DNA from: Massilia sp. Bi118
Lineage (GTDB): Bacteria; Pseudomonadota; Gammaproteobacteria; Burkholderiales; Burkholderiaceae_D
NCBI RefSeq assembly: GCF_918697865.1
Contig: NZ_CAKKMV010000003.1
Coordinates: 310,001 to 374,000 of the forward strand
DNA length: 64,000 bases
Reading direction: 5' to 3'
Numbering within the stretch: position 1 is the stretch's first letter; each line of letters opens with the position of its first letter. The notes beneath the pieces are model-generated. The model worked only from the letters and a program-made list of their open reading frames with translations. It was not told where the DNA came from and searched no databases. The position numbers and the translations under genes were made by a program. This document shows positions 63,756-64,000 of this stretch, one piece after another.

Positions 63756-64000
63756 TCAGACCTTTGCGAAGACCAGCGTCCCGTTGGTGCCACCGAAACC
63801 GAAGGAGTTCTTCACCGCGTAATCGATCTTCATGTCCCGCGCCGTGTTGGCGCAGAAGTCCAGGTCGCATTCCGGATCCTGGTTGAAGATGTTGATCGTC
63901 GGCGGCGACACCTGGTTGTGGATCGCAAGCACGGTGAACACGGACTCGAGGCCGCCGGCGCCGCCCAGCAGGTGGCCGGTCATCGACTTGGTCGAGTTGA
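63756..64000 (-). CDS. fabF: beta-ketoacyl-ACP synthase II, C-terminal part (partial)
   Basis: The last 81 or so residues of FabF are present: NSTKSMTGHLLGGAGGLESV includes the active-site Lys-x4-His (KSMTGH), and KNSFGFGGTNGTLVFAKV holds the second conserved region. The enzyme elongates fatty acids. The gene runs off the right edge of the window. Confidence 0.95.
   Translation of the reverse strand, partial: NSTKSMTGHLLGGAGGLESVFTVLAIHNQVSPPTINIFNQDPECDLDFCANTARDMKIDYAVKNSFGFGGTNGTLVFAKV

Overview
The window is a GC-rich (roughly two-thirds G+C) chromosome segment. Gene content and order fit a betaproteobacterium of the Oxalobacteraceae, probably Massilia or a close relative. Supporting this are the core block pgsA, uvrC, acpS, pdxJ, recO, era, rnc, lepB, lepA, degP, rseA, rpoE, fabF, a PEP-CTERM surface protein, and quinol-type NO reductase next to NarG-type nitrate reductase. 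The assignment is inferred from family resemblance only.

Layout. 1-10.5 kb is ordinary accessory sequence: a shortened 3-hydroxyacyl-CoA dehydrogenase, a PEP-CTERM protein with a large secreted PHP/lamin-tail protein, NhaA, a DUF389 membrane protein, a BCCT choline-type transporter and the broken stump of an NRAMP transporter. 10.5-47.9 kb is a continuous island for life without oxygen. It contains hemN and nnrS, qNor, the NO sensor NsrR with a DUF2249 protein and a membrane protein, a Dnr/Fnr-type regulator, ubiUVT (O2-independent ubiquinone synthesis), B12-dependent ribonucleotide reductase nrdJ, moaA with carbonic anhydrase and narXL, a hybrid kinase, narK1, narK2, narGHJI with a prolyl isomerase, moaDE-modABC (molybdopterin synthase and molybdate uptake) and a SirB2-type membrane protein. 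48.3-49.2 kb is a tRNA operon with six tRNA-Gly(GCC) genes and one tRNA-Cys under a near-consensus promoter. 49.2-64 kb is the housekeeping block, transcribed leftwards except for one metalloprotease gene.

How it works together. Nitrate is sensed by NarXL, imported by NarK proteins and reduced by NarGHI. NarG needs molybdopterin (moaA, moaDE) and molybdate (modABC). NO is handled by qNor under NsrR. Haem, quinone and deoxyribonucleotides are made by oxygen-independent enzymes (HemN, UbiUVT, NrdJ). No nitrite reductase is visible, so NO may come from elsewhere in the genome or from outside.

Most notable observation. The non-coding DNA of the island carries a repeated promoter signature: an ACTAG-N5-CTA palindrome whose centre lies exactly 43 bp before the first base of a -10-like hexamer. 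It occurs upstream of nnrS-hemN, the dnr-type gene, yitT, moaA-narXL, narG, moaD-modABC and the sirB2-like gene, and is usually followed at a fixed +11 by TCRTGCCGAC. The arms resemble NarL heptamers, so the signature may be the operator of the local NarL. Two NsrR-type operators and one FNR/Dnr-type site are also visible.
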